From the NCBI GenBank assembly GCA_039029515.1, contig JBCCFX010000002.1, forward strand, positions 1 through 44,887: a stretch of 44,887 bases of DNA, given 5' to 3'. Of this stretch, positions 25,057 through 31,484 are shown one piece after another (within the stretch, counting starts at the first letter, position 1; the number at the start of each line of letters is the position of its first letter). The position numbers and the translations under genes were made by a program. The notes beneath the pieces were generated by a model. The model worked only from the letters and a program-made list of their open reading frames with translations. It ran no database searches and was not told where the DNA came from. This stretch comes from JBCCFX01 sp039029515 (GTDB lineage Bacteria; Planctomycetota; Phycisphaerae; Phycisphaerales; SM1A02).

Positions 25057-25360
25057 GGCGCACCCCCTGCATCCCGATCGCGATTGAAGCCGCGTCATAC
25101 GCGCGTCGTCCTGCGGCCGTGATCTTGTAGTACGTCGGCCGGTTGCCGCGGCGACCAGGGATCGCTTCGCCTTCGCGCGACTTCAGGAAGCCCGCACGTT
25201 CCATTCGATCGAGTGTGACGTACAGCGACCCAAGCGGAATGCTGTCCCCCAGCTCGGCACATGCGTCGCGGATCTCACGGCCATAGAGCTCGCCTGAGAT
25301 GAGCGTGCTCATGATCGTCATCTGGCGCATGTTCGGTCGTTTGAGCTTCTTCCTGGGCAT
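25049..25360 (-). CDS. PadR-family winged-helix transcription regulator
   Basis: 103 residues with the PadR pattern: NMRQMTIMSTLISGELYGREIRDAC, then LGDSIPLGSLYVTLDRMERAGFLKSREG, then GNRPTYYKITAAGRRAY in the wing. PadR proteins repress their own operon and respond to small molecules or stress. The stop overlaps the next gene. The 127-bp gap upstream (25361-25487) is relatively AT-rich near 25380-25410 and probably carries its promoter and operator, though I see no perfect dyad. Confidence 0.8.
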   Translation of the reverse strand: MPRKKLKRPNMRQMTIMSTLISGELYGREIRDACAELGDSIPLGSLYVTLDRMERAGFLKSREGEAIPGRRGNRPTYYKITAAGRRAYDAASIAIGMQGVRRA

Positions 25361-25487
25361 CGACAGCCCTCCATGTAATCGATTTCGTTTGTAAGCATAT
25401 CGGCGTCATGGAGTCCGGTCAAGGCGGCGCGACAGATTTCCACCGACGGCCGTCAGGCCTGGCCTTCAGTTCCACTTGGTTGGCGAA

Positions 25488-26081
25488 TCAGGTGAACAGC
25501 CGCAGCGCAGTCAACCCGATGAGCACGAGGCTGCTCACACTGACGAGCATCTCGCCTTGGTATGCACCCGTTCGCTGCGCACGCTCTTCGTTGACAAACG
25601 CGACGGGAAAACCCGCCCGCCCAACATCGCCGCCAGTTGCGGGATACCGGCACGGAACGATCCAAGCGAGTTTCTTCAGCAGCTCATGCTTCTTGCTTGG
25701 CTGATCCATTGGCACGAATTGAACCAGATCCTCGGGCGATGGCTCGGTATGACTCCAGTCGAGAAGCACGCGCCATGCGGCTGCCACAGCAATTGCGGCA
25801 TATGTCCGCTTCGTCAATTGCCAACGAATGAAGAAGTGAACCCAGGCCGACATGGCCAAGACTCCGAACGGACTGAGAATCAACAGGAGACTTGACCCCT
25901 GGTGCATCCATTCCGGTGGCCAATCCGTCGCCCAAATCGCAGACGTCAGCGCGATCTGCACAACGAGTCCCGCATGCGCCATACGTTCTTTTTGATGGTG
26001 GTACACATTCTGAGAATTGGCGAACTCAGAAAGCAATCGACAGATACGCGTGAATTGAGGCTCACCATCAACGTGCATCAC
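25488..26081 (-). CDS. Membrane protein with about three TM segments
   Basis: 197 residues. Hydrophobic segments lie at about 38-52 (GLVVQIALTSAIWAT), 64-88 (SLLLILSPFGVLAMSAWVHFFI) and at the C-terminus (MLVSVSSLVLIGLTAL), with a cytosolic-looking loop of about 90 residues. The arrangement recalls small two-helix-plus-loop membrane proteins of effector type, but I cannot name a family. An ATG one codon later (26078) is equally possible. Confidence 0.55.
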   Translation of the reverse strand: MMHVDGEPQFTRICRLLSEFANSQNVYHHQKERMAHAGLVVQIALTSAIWATDWPPEWMHQGSSLLLILSPFGVLAMSAWVHFFIRWQLTKRTYAAIAVAAAWRVLLDWSHTEPSPEDLVQFVPMDQPSKKHELLKKLAWIVPCRYPATGGDVGRAGFPVAFVNEERAQRTGAYQGEMLVSVSSLVLIGLTALRLFT

Positions 26082-26102
26082 TCATCTCCTGCGGGCCAGG
26101 TA

Positions 26103-26309
26103 TCACCCCTCCCCCATCGCCTTCCTGACCCGGTCCTCGTCTGACGTGTCGACGAGGATGTACATTCTGCCCGTGTCCGGGCTGACGTCGTACTTCGTCA
26201 CGAGCACGCCGAGCTTCGCTTCTGCGAGCTTGTGCAGTGCCGCCGACACGAGGTCCGTCGGGACGATGATTGCGACCTGCGACTCCATTCGACTCTCAAA
26301 CGTCATCAT
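26103..26309 (-). CDS. Small ACT-like protein, paralogue B
   Basis: The start at 26309 (or 26306) overlaps the end of paralogue A. The 68-residue product has a beta-alpha-beta-beta-alpha-beta pattern (VAIIVPT, AALHKLAEAKLGVLV, RMYILVDT, VRKAMGEG). Over 55 ungapped positions I count 24 identities with the product of 26296-26580, so the two genes are tandem duplicates. The fold may bind a small ligand or form a dimer. Function unknown. Confidence 0.6.
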   Translation of the reverse strand: MMTFESRMESQVAIIVPTDLVSAALHKLAEAKLGVLVTKYDVSPDTGRMYILVDTSDEDRVRKAMGEG

Positions 26310-26580
26310 CTGTGTCTGCTTCCTGGCATTCACTTGTTTCATCAACTGCAACTGAAGCGGCCTCCCCCATCGCCGCCCGCACTACCTTCTCATCCATTGT
26401 GTTGACGAGGATAAACGTCGAACCAGATCCGCGATAGCTGTGCGGCTTCACTGACAGCACTTCGATCCTCGCGTCTTTGAGCCTGCTCATCGCATCGTTC
26501 ACTTGCGTCGTCCGCACGATGACAGCGCAGTGTGTACAGACGACGCATTCATAGTCCAGCACTTCCTTCTCGCCCTCCAT
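26296..26580 (-). CDS. Small ACT-like protein, paralogue A
   Basis: 94 residues from the ATG at 26580, five bases after the upstream stop. The core (CAVIVRTTQVNDAMSRLKDARIEVLSV...FILVNTMDEKVVRAAMGE) matches paralogue B. It adds a Cys-rich N-terminus (ECVVCTHC) that might bind metal, and an acidic C-terminal tail. Overlap with the next gene shows coupling. It lies just downstream of a gene related to the repressor C-terminal domain. Confidence 0.6.
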   Translation of the reverse strand: MEGEKEVLDYECVVCTHCAVIVRTTQVNDAMSRLKDARIEVLSVKPHSYRGSGSTFILVNTMDEKVVRAAMGEAASVAVDETSECQEADTDDDV

Positions 26581-26585
26581 GGCAT

Positions 26586-26825
26586 TCACTTGTCGTCGTC
26601 GAGCAACCGTTCGTTGATGACGCGCGCCATCCATGCCTCCACGTCACCCAGTTCTCGTTGCAGCTTCCGTGTTGCACCACGAACGATCTGCTGCGTCTCT
26701 TCGATGCTGCGCGCCTTCACCGCGCGCCGGCCGATGCTCGCCGTGAACGACCTGTAGGCGTCTGCCATCGGCCCTTCCTCGACGAGCATCGCCACCGCCC
26801 CACAAAGAGCGTCGGCGTTGTTCAA
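26586..26825 (-). CDS. Stand-alone homologue of the repressor C-terminal domain
   Basis: I suggest the TTG at 26825, which overlaps the upstream stop (TTGA) and gives 79 residues; GTGs at 26834 and 26837 are alternatives. Residues 5-60 align without gaps to residues 143-198 of the repressor at 28568-29206, with 17 of 56 identical, including FTAS-G and a central QI. The protein lacks the DNA-binding part. If the domain oligomerises, this small protein could join or block repressor oligomers. That effect is inferred. Confidence 0.55.
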   Translation of the reverse strand: MNNADALCGAVAMLVEEGPMADAYRSFTASIGRRAVKARSIEETQQIVRGATRKLQRELGDVEAWMARVINERLLDDDK

Positions 26826-26995
26826 AGAAGCCACCACAAGAGCAGCGCAACGACTAGGAATAGGCCTGCACCGACGAAGATCGTCTCGCCCTGCGTCATC
26901 GGCCACGGGTCTTTCCCACCGCACTGCTCGCACTTCTCAGCGCTCTGCGCAATCTTGTTCCCACACCCGTACTTGCACGGCCGAAGTGTTTCCAT
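26822..26995 (-). CDS. Small zinc-ribbon membrane protein
   Basis: GAGGAGG on the minus strand, about nine bases before the ATG at 26995, decides the start; the longer frame from 27085 is rejected. The 57-residue product has CKYGCGNKIAQSAEKCEQCGGKDP, a compact four-Cys zinc ribbon, followed by one C-terminal membrane helix (FVGAGLFLVVALLLWWLL). This topology is common in small bacterial membrane-anchored zinc-ribbon proteins. Confidence 0.6.
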   Translation of the reverse strand: METLRPCKYGCGNKIAQSAEKCEQCGGKDPWPMTQGETIFVGAGLFLVVALLLWWLL

Positions 26996-27011
26996 CACGC
27001 TGCCCTCCTCA

Positions 27012-27134
27012 TCACCGATATCGCGCCACCTTGAATGGGAGCTCATCAACTGCACGAGTGCGTCGAGGCCGATCGGCGATTGCAATCGAGGCCACCGTAC
27101 CCAACAAGCAAATTGCGAGCGCGGTCATCATCAT
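27012..27134 (-). CDS. Very small membrane peptide, first gene of the accessory operon
   Basis: A 40-codon frame (starting MMMTALAICLLG) preceded by AGGGGAA five to ten bases upstream. The N-terminal 20 residues are hydrophobic and could be a signal peptide or membrane helix; the rest is basic (RPRRTR). It ends 16 bases before the next start. It may be a leader peptide or a toxin-like small protein. Confidence 0.4.
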   Translation of the reverse strand: MMMTALAICLLGTVASIAIADRPRRTRAVDELPFKVARYR

Positions 27135-27190
27135 GGATTTCCCCTGAAAGCGGCTGATCCTGATTCCCATCGTAAGGTGGCTACAGCGTG

Positions 27191-27222
27191 CAAAAAGAAA
27201 AGCGCGAACAGATGTTCGCGCT
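27191..27222 (-). terminator. Strong Rho-independent terminator of the repressor operon
   Basis: On the minus strand AGCGCGAAC pairs perfectly with GTTCGCGCT around the loop ATCT, then TTTCTTTTTG follows. It lies 33 bases after the end of the 27255 gene. It separates the repressor unit (28.6-29.2 kb down to 27.3 kb) from the accessory genes below 27.1 kb. Confidence 0.92.
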
Positions 27223-27254
27223 CTTTACAAGATGTTCGAATTTGGTGTTGCCGT

Positions 27255-27638
27255 TCAATCGAGCGCCTGAGATCGCGCGTCCGACTCATGCTGTTCAATC
27301 GATGCCATCCGGTCGGCGATCCCCTTCTTGAAGTCCCCCGGCCCCTTGTTGTCAAACAGATCCTTTGCTTCCGCTGCCCAAAGGTCTAGCTGATCCGTCC
27401 ATGAGAACGTTTCCGGGCCTGGAGGGTTGGGAGTCAGAATTGGCGCACCGGTGATTCCTGAGAGCGCGAAAGTGGCTTGGGCGTCGATCGACTTCTGCTT
27501 AGTCGTTGCAAGCCCAGTGGAAACAGTGTTGTAGTCCGGATCGGTTGTCGGCAGACGCGCACTCTTTGTATCCAGCACGTCGTCAATTGCATCGATCTCT
27601 TCATTGATCTCATCGATAAGGTCACCAAGGTCAGCCAT
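27255..27638 (-). CDS. Helical protein of unknown function in the repressor operon
   Basis: 127 residues, overlapping the PAS-like gene by 8 bases. The N-terminus is an acidic helix (DLGDLIDEINEEIDAIDDVLDTK), followed by a Pro-rich linker (GAPILTPNPPGPETF) and another helical part. It has no Cys and no membrane segment. It is the last gene before a strong terminator and shares transcription with the repressor. No family is recognised. Confidence 0.5.
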   Translation of the reverse strand: MADLGDLIDEINEEIDAIDDVLDTKSARLPTTDPDYNTVSTGLATTKQKSIDAQATFALSGITGAPILTPNPPGPETFSWTDQLDLWAAEAKDLFDNKGPGDFKKGIADRMASIEQHESDARSQALD

Positions 27639-28581
27639 CTACGGTCTCCTTGTTCGCCTCGGCCTCTGCCATCTCGATGGCAGCTTCCCCGGCTTGCATG
27701 AAAAGTTCATACGCCTGCTCCGGCGTGAGATCACCGAACTCGGCGTATAGGTCCACCATCTTCATTCGGAAGAACATGCGTATCGGGTCGGAGTTTTCGC
27801 TCGCAAATTTGATCTCATCTCGCATTCGCGCGAGACGATCGCGGCGAACTTGCTCTAGACGCCGCGTCGCCTCGTCCATAGCGTCGCGTTCCTCACGTAG
27901 CTCGCGTTCGCGCCGAGCGATGTCCTCGGCAGCAATACGGCGCTCTTGCTCCAGATCTGCAATTCGTTCCATGTTTGCAGCAGAGTCAAACCTCGACTTG
28001 ATCACAGGCGCCCAGAGGATCGAGCCAAGCACTATCGACAACGCGAGCAAGACGTATACCAATGATGTCCAGGGCATGCCCCGGGTTCGCATCCCACCTG
28101 ACTCAAGTGCGAATGCCGCTCTCCTCCGATTTTGCCTTGCAATCGTCTGCTCAGATGGCGCATGCATGGTCGCATTGTCTTCGTGCGCATATAGCGCAAT
28201 GAGATAGAGCGATTGATCACCCGACTCGCTCTCGCGAGCCTCAAACGCTGCGTGGTATGTGCCGACCTGCGTATTTGCCCTGCGAAGCTGCATGACAATG
28301 CGGCCACTGGATCCTTCACCGCGCGCGTTGCGGAGCATCTCTGACACAGAGACCCACTCGTCGCAATCCGGGAACAGATCCCAGAATGACTTGCCTGGGC
28401 GAATAGCAAAGTTCACCGACGCGGACGTATCGCACCACGCGATCGTTCCGTCTTCGAAGACGTGAGCCTTGTATACGCCGATTTCGCTGCGATCGTGGTG
28501 CCCCAGTAGCGTTGCAACCGAGGCGGCGAAATCAGTACCACTCACCATTTGGCGATAGTCGTCTGCCTCATTTGGTTTCAT
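27631..28581 (-). CDS. PAS-like sensor membrane protein with coiled-coil tail
   Basis: 316 residues in four parts: an N-terminal PAS-like domain (about 10-130: GVYKAHVFEDGTIAWCDTSASVNF, SFWDLFPDCDEW, RIVMQLRRA, LYLIALYAHED), a polar linker, one membrane helix (about 172-190, LVYVLLALSIVLGSILWAPV), and a long Arg/Glu-rich coiled coil (about 195-260) with a helical end. No kinase or cyclase domain is present. The gene overlaps the repressor by 14 bases, so a sensor may be linked with the lysogeny decision. That link is inferred. Confidence 0.55.
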   Translation of the reverse strand: MKPNEADDYRQMVSGTDFAASVATLLGHHDRSEIGVYKAHVFEDGTIAWCDTSASVNFAIRPGKSFWDLFPDCDEWVSVSEMLRNARGEGSSGRIVMQLRRANTQVGTYHAAFEARESESGDQSLYLIALYAHEDNATMHAPSEQTIARQNRRRAAFALESGGMRTRGMPWTSLVYVLLALSIVLGSILWAPVIKSRFDSAANMERIADLEQERRIAAEDIARRERELREERDAMDEATRRLEQVRRDRLARMRDEIKFASENSDPIRMFFRMKMVDLYAEFGDLTPEQAYELFMQAGEAAIEMAEAEANKETVDG

Positions 28582-29206
28582 GTTCCCCCGCCCGGCCTTC
28601 GCGATCTTGAATCAGTGCCTCCAACAGCCTGTCTACTGAACGCTCAAGGATCTGCTTTGCTTGCTCTGGAGTCTTCGCGGTCCGTAGCTGGAACCCTAGA
28701 GATGCAGTGAACTGATTGAAAGCAATGCCACTCGCCTGATCGTCCGCAAGCAGCGCGAACGCGCCCCGAATCGAATCGAGTGTGATCGTGAACAGTTGGG
28801 GGTCGCCATCCGCGCGGTGCCGCAGGTATTCAAGGATGTACGGCGTGCCTGTCAGCGCGCGATCGACTTCTTCGCGAATGCCATCGAAACCAGCCTCATC
28901 CGCCACATCTTCAGGTGGACTCGGGGTGGGCATGGTTGGCATATCGCTGAATCGCTCGATCAGCTCTTGAACTGAGATGCCACAGAGATGGGCGACGCTC
29001 AGCAGGGTTGAAGCGTCGAACGATCCCGCAGATTCGGCCTCGACCACCCGGTACATGGTTGACCGGCTGATGTTGTATTTGCTCGCAGCGGCCGGGACCG
29101 ACAGTCCCTTCGCCGTCGCCGCGACCTTGACGAAATGGCCAAAGTGCTCCTTGCCCACCCCCTGAAGGTACTCAAGGCCCGACGGACTGGACCAAAATGC
29201 GGACAT
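28568..29206 (-). CDS. Phage repressor with helix-turn-helix and a novel C-terminal domain
   Basis: I chose the ATG at 29206, giving 212 residues, because it leaves a 73-bp divergent operator region. The HTH is around residues 33-80 (LSVPAAASKYNISRSTMYRVVEAE, then TLLSVAHLCGISVQELIERF). No LexA-type Ser/Lys peptidase is seen, so RecA-induced cleavage is not expected. The C-terminal domain (about 110-200) recurs as a separate protein at 26586-26825. Position opposite a Cro-like gene supports the role of lysogeny repressor. Confidence 0.75.
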   Translation of the reverse strand: MSAFWSSPSGLEYLQGVGKEHFGHFVKVAATAKGLSVPAAASKYNISRSTMYRVVEAESAGSFDASTLLSVAHLCGISVQELIERFSDMPTMPTPSPPEDVADEAGFDGIREEVDRALTGTPYILEYLRHRADGDPQLFTITLDSIRGAFALLADDQASGIAFNQFTASLGFQLRTAKTPEQAKQILERSVDRLLEALIQDREGRAGEHETK

Positions 29207-29279
29207 AAGAGACGATTTGACATTATGAGGGACTTTTTGCCTTGACATTCGTCCCTTACATGGGACTCTATGAGACGTC
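29207..29279. promoter_or_regulatory. Divergent promoter-operator region between repressor and Cro-like genes
   Basis: GTCCC-TTACAT-GGGAC (29251-29266) is a perfect inverted repeat; a further GGGAC half-site lies at 29229-29233 and forms a wider dyad with GTCCC. TTGACA at 29242-29247 with a -10 such as CTCTAT (29266-29271) drives the plus strand; on the minus strand CATAAT (29227-29222) is a -10 candidate for the repressor. The repeat overlaps the plus promoter, so binding would block the lytic side. Confidence 0.7.
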
Positions 29280-29642
29280 ATGAGAAACACCTGGGCAGAA
29301 TTAGAGATGGCAGATCGCATTCGCTTGTTGCGAGAGGCCCAGTGTCCTTCGCTCACAGTAGCTGAAGCCGCTCGTCGAGCAGGCGTGTGGCCAAAGGCCA
29401 TCTCGCGTTGTGAGAGCGGGCAGTCAGACATCCGAGTTGGCCTGCTCCAGAAGCTGGCCGACGTGTACGGGGTCCGATTGATGGATCTGGTTGGCAACGA
29501 GCCGCCACCCATAGTTCGCGCTGCGTTGGAGCATTCAATCGCTTCCCACACAGCGGACTCAGACTCGGGCGCTTCAGTCCGTGCGACCAAGCAATCACGC
29601 GGGTCCACAGGGGCTCGAAAACGTAGGCGGAAGGTCGCCTGA
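29280..29642 (+). CDS. Cro-like XRE-family DNA-binding protein
   Basis: 120 residues with an XRE helix-turn-helix (RIRLLREAQCPSLTVAEAARRAGVWPKAISRCESGQSDIRVGLLQKLADVYGVRLMDLV) and a basic C-terminus (RKRRRKVA). The ATG at 29280 lies close to the predicted transcription start, so translation may be leaderless; the ATG at 29307 is an alternative start. It stands first in the early operon, opposite the repressor, the place of Cro. Confidence 0.75.
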   Translation: MRNTWAELEMADRIRLLREAQCPSLTVAEAARRAGVWPKAISRCESGQSDIRVGLLQKLADVYGVRLMDLVGNEPPPIVRAALEHSIASHTADSDSGASVRATKQSRGSTGARKRRRKVA

Positions 29643-29654
29643 CCGCGACCTTTC
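29629..29654 (+). terminator. Terminator-like hairpin at the end of the Cro-like gene
   Basis: AAGGTCGC pairs with GCGACCTT, extended by a G-T and a G-C pair, around a 6-base loop that includes the TGA stop; CCCTTTC follows. It may limit early transcription unless antitermination or a new promoter acts. The T-run is weak. Confidence 0.5.
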
Positions 29655-30341
29655 CCTTTCATACCGCATTACATCTGTCTGTACAAGTTGTACGCACGGA
29701 AAGTCCGAGGCCGATCGTGTTCCACGCCTCATCCACAAATCAGGGCTACCACGTCATCGCTTCCAGCGAAGGCGCGCACCTCTCAGTCGTCGAGACACGA
29801 CTCGTCGGCTGGGTTTCCCTGCCCCCCACACGCGCGGTCATCACTATCGCCGGCGATGGCCGCGTATTTCTCCTCTTCCCCCCCCACGTCCTCCTCGCGT
29901 CTCGCCAGGCACGGGGCGGATTCCATCGCGCTGACACTGTGTCGGCCGAAGCTTTGAACGTTTCTAAGATGCATAAGGAGACCGAGTCAGCGATCGATAT
30001 CAGTCCGGTCGCTGGGAAGTCCCACCTCTCGGGTACATCACACGCCCGAGTCGCTGCCCGCGGACAGGACGTGCCGCGAGGGAGCATTGAATCAGAGCCG
30101 CGCCGTGGGACACCGCTGTGCGGCCATTGGGAAGAGACCCCGCGTGCCGTTGTTGGCCGCGGGGCCGACCAATCGTCGGCGTTGTGCCGGCAGGGGCGGG
30201 TGGCACCCGAGTTCCGTGATGGTCTTTCTGGGTGCGTTGAAGCCGCAAGCGATATCAACGCCCGCCCCCTTTCCGAGCTTTCCTTCTCCTCCTCTGTCGC
30301 CGTGCCCCACCGCGCGGCGGCGGTTTGTCAGGTACGATCCG
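29655..30341. other. Gene-poor 0.7 kb stretch after the Cro-like gene
   Basis: Open frames run across parts of this region in two frames, but they overlap each other, lack ribosome binding sites and have unlikely protein composition. The stretch holds a perfect dyad GTACAA-G-TTGTAC near 29683, a palindrome ATCGCCGGCGAT near 29850, and the dense hairpin series from 30013. A pyrimidine-rich tract (CTTTCCTTCTCCTCCTCTG, about 30278-30297) ends it. Confidence 0.6.
30013..30261 (+). ncRNA. Candidate structured non-coding RNA
   Basis: Eight hairpins follow each other: TGGG/CCCA (30013-30024), CTCGGG/CCCGAG (30028-30050), CCCGCGG/CCGC-GGG (30057-30082), GCCGC/GCGGC (30097-30124), CCCCGCG-GCC/GGC-CGCGGGG (30138-30164, 10 bp with one bulge), GCCGAC/GTCGGC (30164-30180), GTGCC/GGCAC (30184-30206) and GCGTTGA/TCAACGC (30234-30261). 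The region is not convincingly coding. A GC-rich genome gives some hairpins by chance, so the call rests on their density. Class unknown. Confidence 0.4.
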
Positions 30342-30527
30342 ATGGACTTGAGCCGCAAACCAGCACACAAGCTCAAGGACATGCCAGTCAACTTCCGTGC
30401 GACGAAGGCCGAGTACGAGGCTTGGGTCGCTCAAGCCGAAGCACTCGATATCTCGTTCGCCGAGTTCGCACGTCGAGCCCTCAACGAGAAGTGCAAGCGT
30501 CGGCTGTCCGCCCGAAAGAAGCGCTGA
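30342..30527 (+). CDS. Arc-type ribbon-helix-helix regulator
   Basis: 61 residues from the ATG at 30342. VNFRATKAEYEAWVAQAEALDISFAEFARRALNEKCKRR has the ribbon-helix-helix spacing: a beta strand, then two helices with Ser-Phe-Ala-Glu-Phe before the second helix. Such proteins bind palindromic operators as dimers. A perfect 17-bp palindrome lies 47 bases after the gene, so it may control itself or the next operon. Confidence 0.65.
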   Translation: MDLSRKPAHKLKDMPVNFRATKAEYEAWVAQAEALDISFAEFARRALNEKCKRRLSARKKR

Positions 30528-30573
30528 CGTGTCCGAAAACTGAGAAGAGAACACTTGCTGCCCAACCAAAAGT

Positions 30574-30590
30574 GCATTACATTGTAATGC
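30574..30590. promoter_or_regulatory. Perfect 17-bp palindromic operator
   Basis: GCATTACATTGTAATGC is a perfect inverted repeat around a central T. TTGCTG (30555-30560) with TTACAT (30577-30582) at 16-bp spacing gives a promoter that the palindrome would block. The likely binder is the Arc-type protein encoded just upstream or the Cro-like protein. Confidence 0.65.
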
Positions 30591-30620
30591 GGTTAGGCAA
30601 TGTGCCGACATACAAAAAGA

Positions 30621-30647
30621 GCCCGGCAGCACTGGCATGCTCCGGGC
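30621..30647. terminator. Hairpin in the leader of the recombination operon, minus-strand terminator shape
   Basis: GCCCGG-AGCA pairs with TGCT-CCGGGC (one bulged C, 6-base loop). On the minus strand TCTTTTTG follows the stem, a full intrinsic terminator; on the plus strand it is a leader hairpin 29 bases before the GTG at 30676. It may stop antisense transcription coming toward the lysogeny switch. Confidence 0.55.
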
Positions 30648-30675
30648 GAGGTCAGAACTGAAAAGGAGTTCCGAC

Positions 30676-31152
30676 GTGGCTGAGTATATCGTTACCACCA
30701 GTGAAGACAAAGGCATCGCGGTCATCGTTTGCGATGGCATCCCGCTGCCTCCGATCCATAACTGCACGTCGAGCATCATCGCCGGTGAGTTCGCGCAGAT
30801 CTTCGCTGTCCTTCACGACGCTGAACCCGATCAGACACTCGCTGACATGCAGGGGTTGTTCGACGAGTTCTCGCAGGATGAGCACGAAAGCCGCGTGATC
30901 TGCGCGAGCTGCTTTGGCCCGAGCGATCCAGACGAGTGGACGGACGTCGAGTTCAGCCCCACCTACAAGGAATACGAGCAGGTCGGCACGGCGTGCCCGA
31001 AGTGCTCGATTGACTCATCGTGCTGCGAACTTCCCGACGGTACTGAACTGATCAGTGCGCCGGAAGGCTTCGCCGACATGCTGGCGTGCGCGTTCGAGGC
31101 GATCAGCAACCGAACGGCAACTGCACGTGCGAACGGAAAGGCGGTGGCGTGA
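30676..31152 (+). CDS. Early protein of unknown function with Cys pairs
   Basis: 158 residues. AAGGAG at 30663-30668 fixes the GTG start at 30676. It contains CASCFGPSD and later CPKC and SSCCELP, so a zinc ribbon in residues 75-120 is likely. The rest is mixed alpha/beta (IVTTSEDKGIAVIVCDGIPLPP). It is the first gene of the recombination operon, downstream of the palindromic operator. Family not recognised. Confidence 0.55.
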   Translation: MAEYIVTTSEDKGIAVIVCDGIPLPPIHNCTSSIIAGEFAQIFAVLHDAEPDQTLADMQGLFDEFSQDEHESRVICASCFGPSDPDEWTDVEFSPTYKEYEQVGTACPKCSIDSSCCELPDGTELISAPEGFADMLACAFEAISNRTATARANGKAVA

Positions 31153-31484
31153 TGGCAGAAGTGAAACACACGCCGGGTCCGTGGAACCAATGGGTCGGAC
31201 ACACTGATGTCTACGCGGGCAACTTGAGCAGTAATACAAGATCATCGATTCGCGGCATGCCCAAGGAGCCACTCATTCAAGTCGCAAGCTGCGACACGAT
31301 GGGCGAGATCAGTCGCGAAGAAGAGCGCGCGAATGCTGCGTTGATCGCCGCCGCGCCGGACCTGCTGGCGGCATTGAAGCGCTTGGCGAAACACGTCGGC
31401 GCGAACTCGTGCTCAACGGAATGGGGTTCGGATTGGGACTTTGCTGCTGCGGCTGTTGCCAAGGCAGAAGGCGGTGCAGCGTGA
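31152..31484 (+). CDS. Small conserved phage-type protein (APDLL motif)
   Basis: 110 residues starting at an ATG that overlaps the upstream TGA (TGATG). HTPGPW near the start and EERANAALIAAAPDLLAALKRLA are typical of a very common but uncharacterised phage protein family. It usually sits near recombination and regulatory genes, as here. No biochemical role is known to me. Confidence 0.65.
   Translation: MAEVKHTPGPWNQWVGHTDVYAGNLSSNTRSSIRGMPKEPLIQVASCDTMGEISREEERANAALIAAAPDLLAALKRLAKHVGANSCSTEWGSDWDFAAAAVAKAEGGAA

Noticed and set aside
29717..30661. Long plus-strand open frame of 314 codons
   Set aside because: It overlaps the Arc-type gene in another frame, has no ribosome binding site, and its protein composition is not gene-like. 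The region is better explained by hairpins and control sites.
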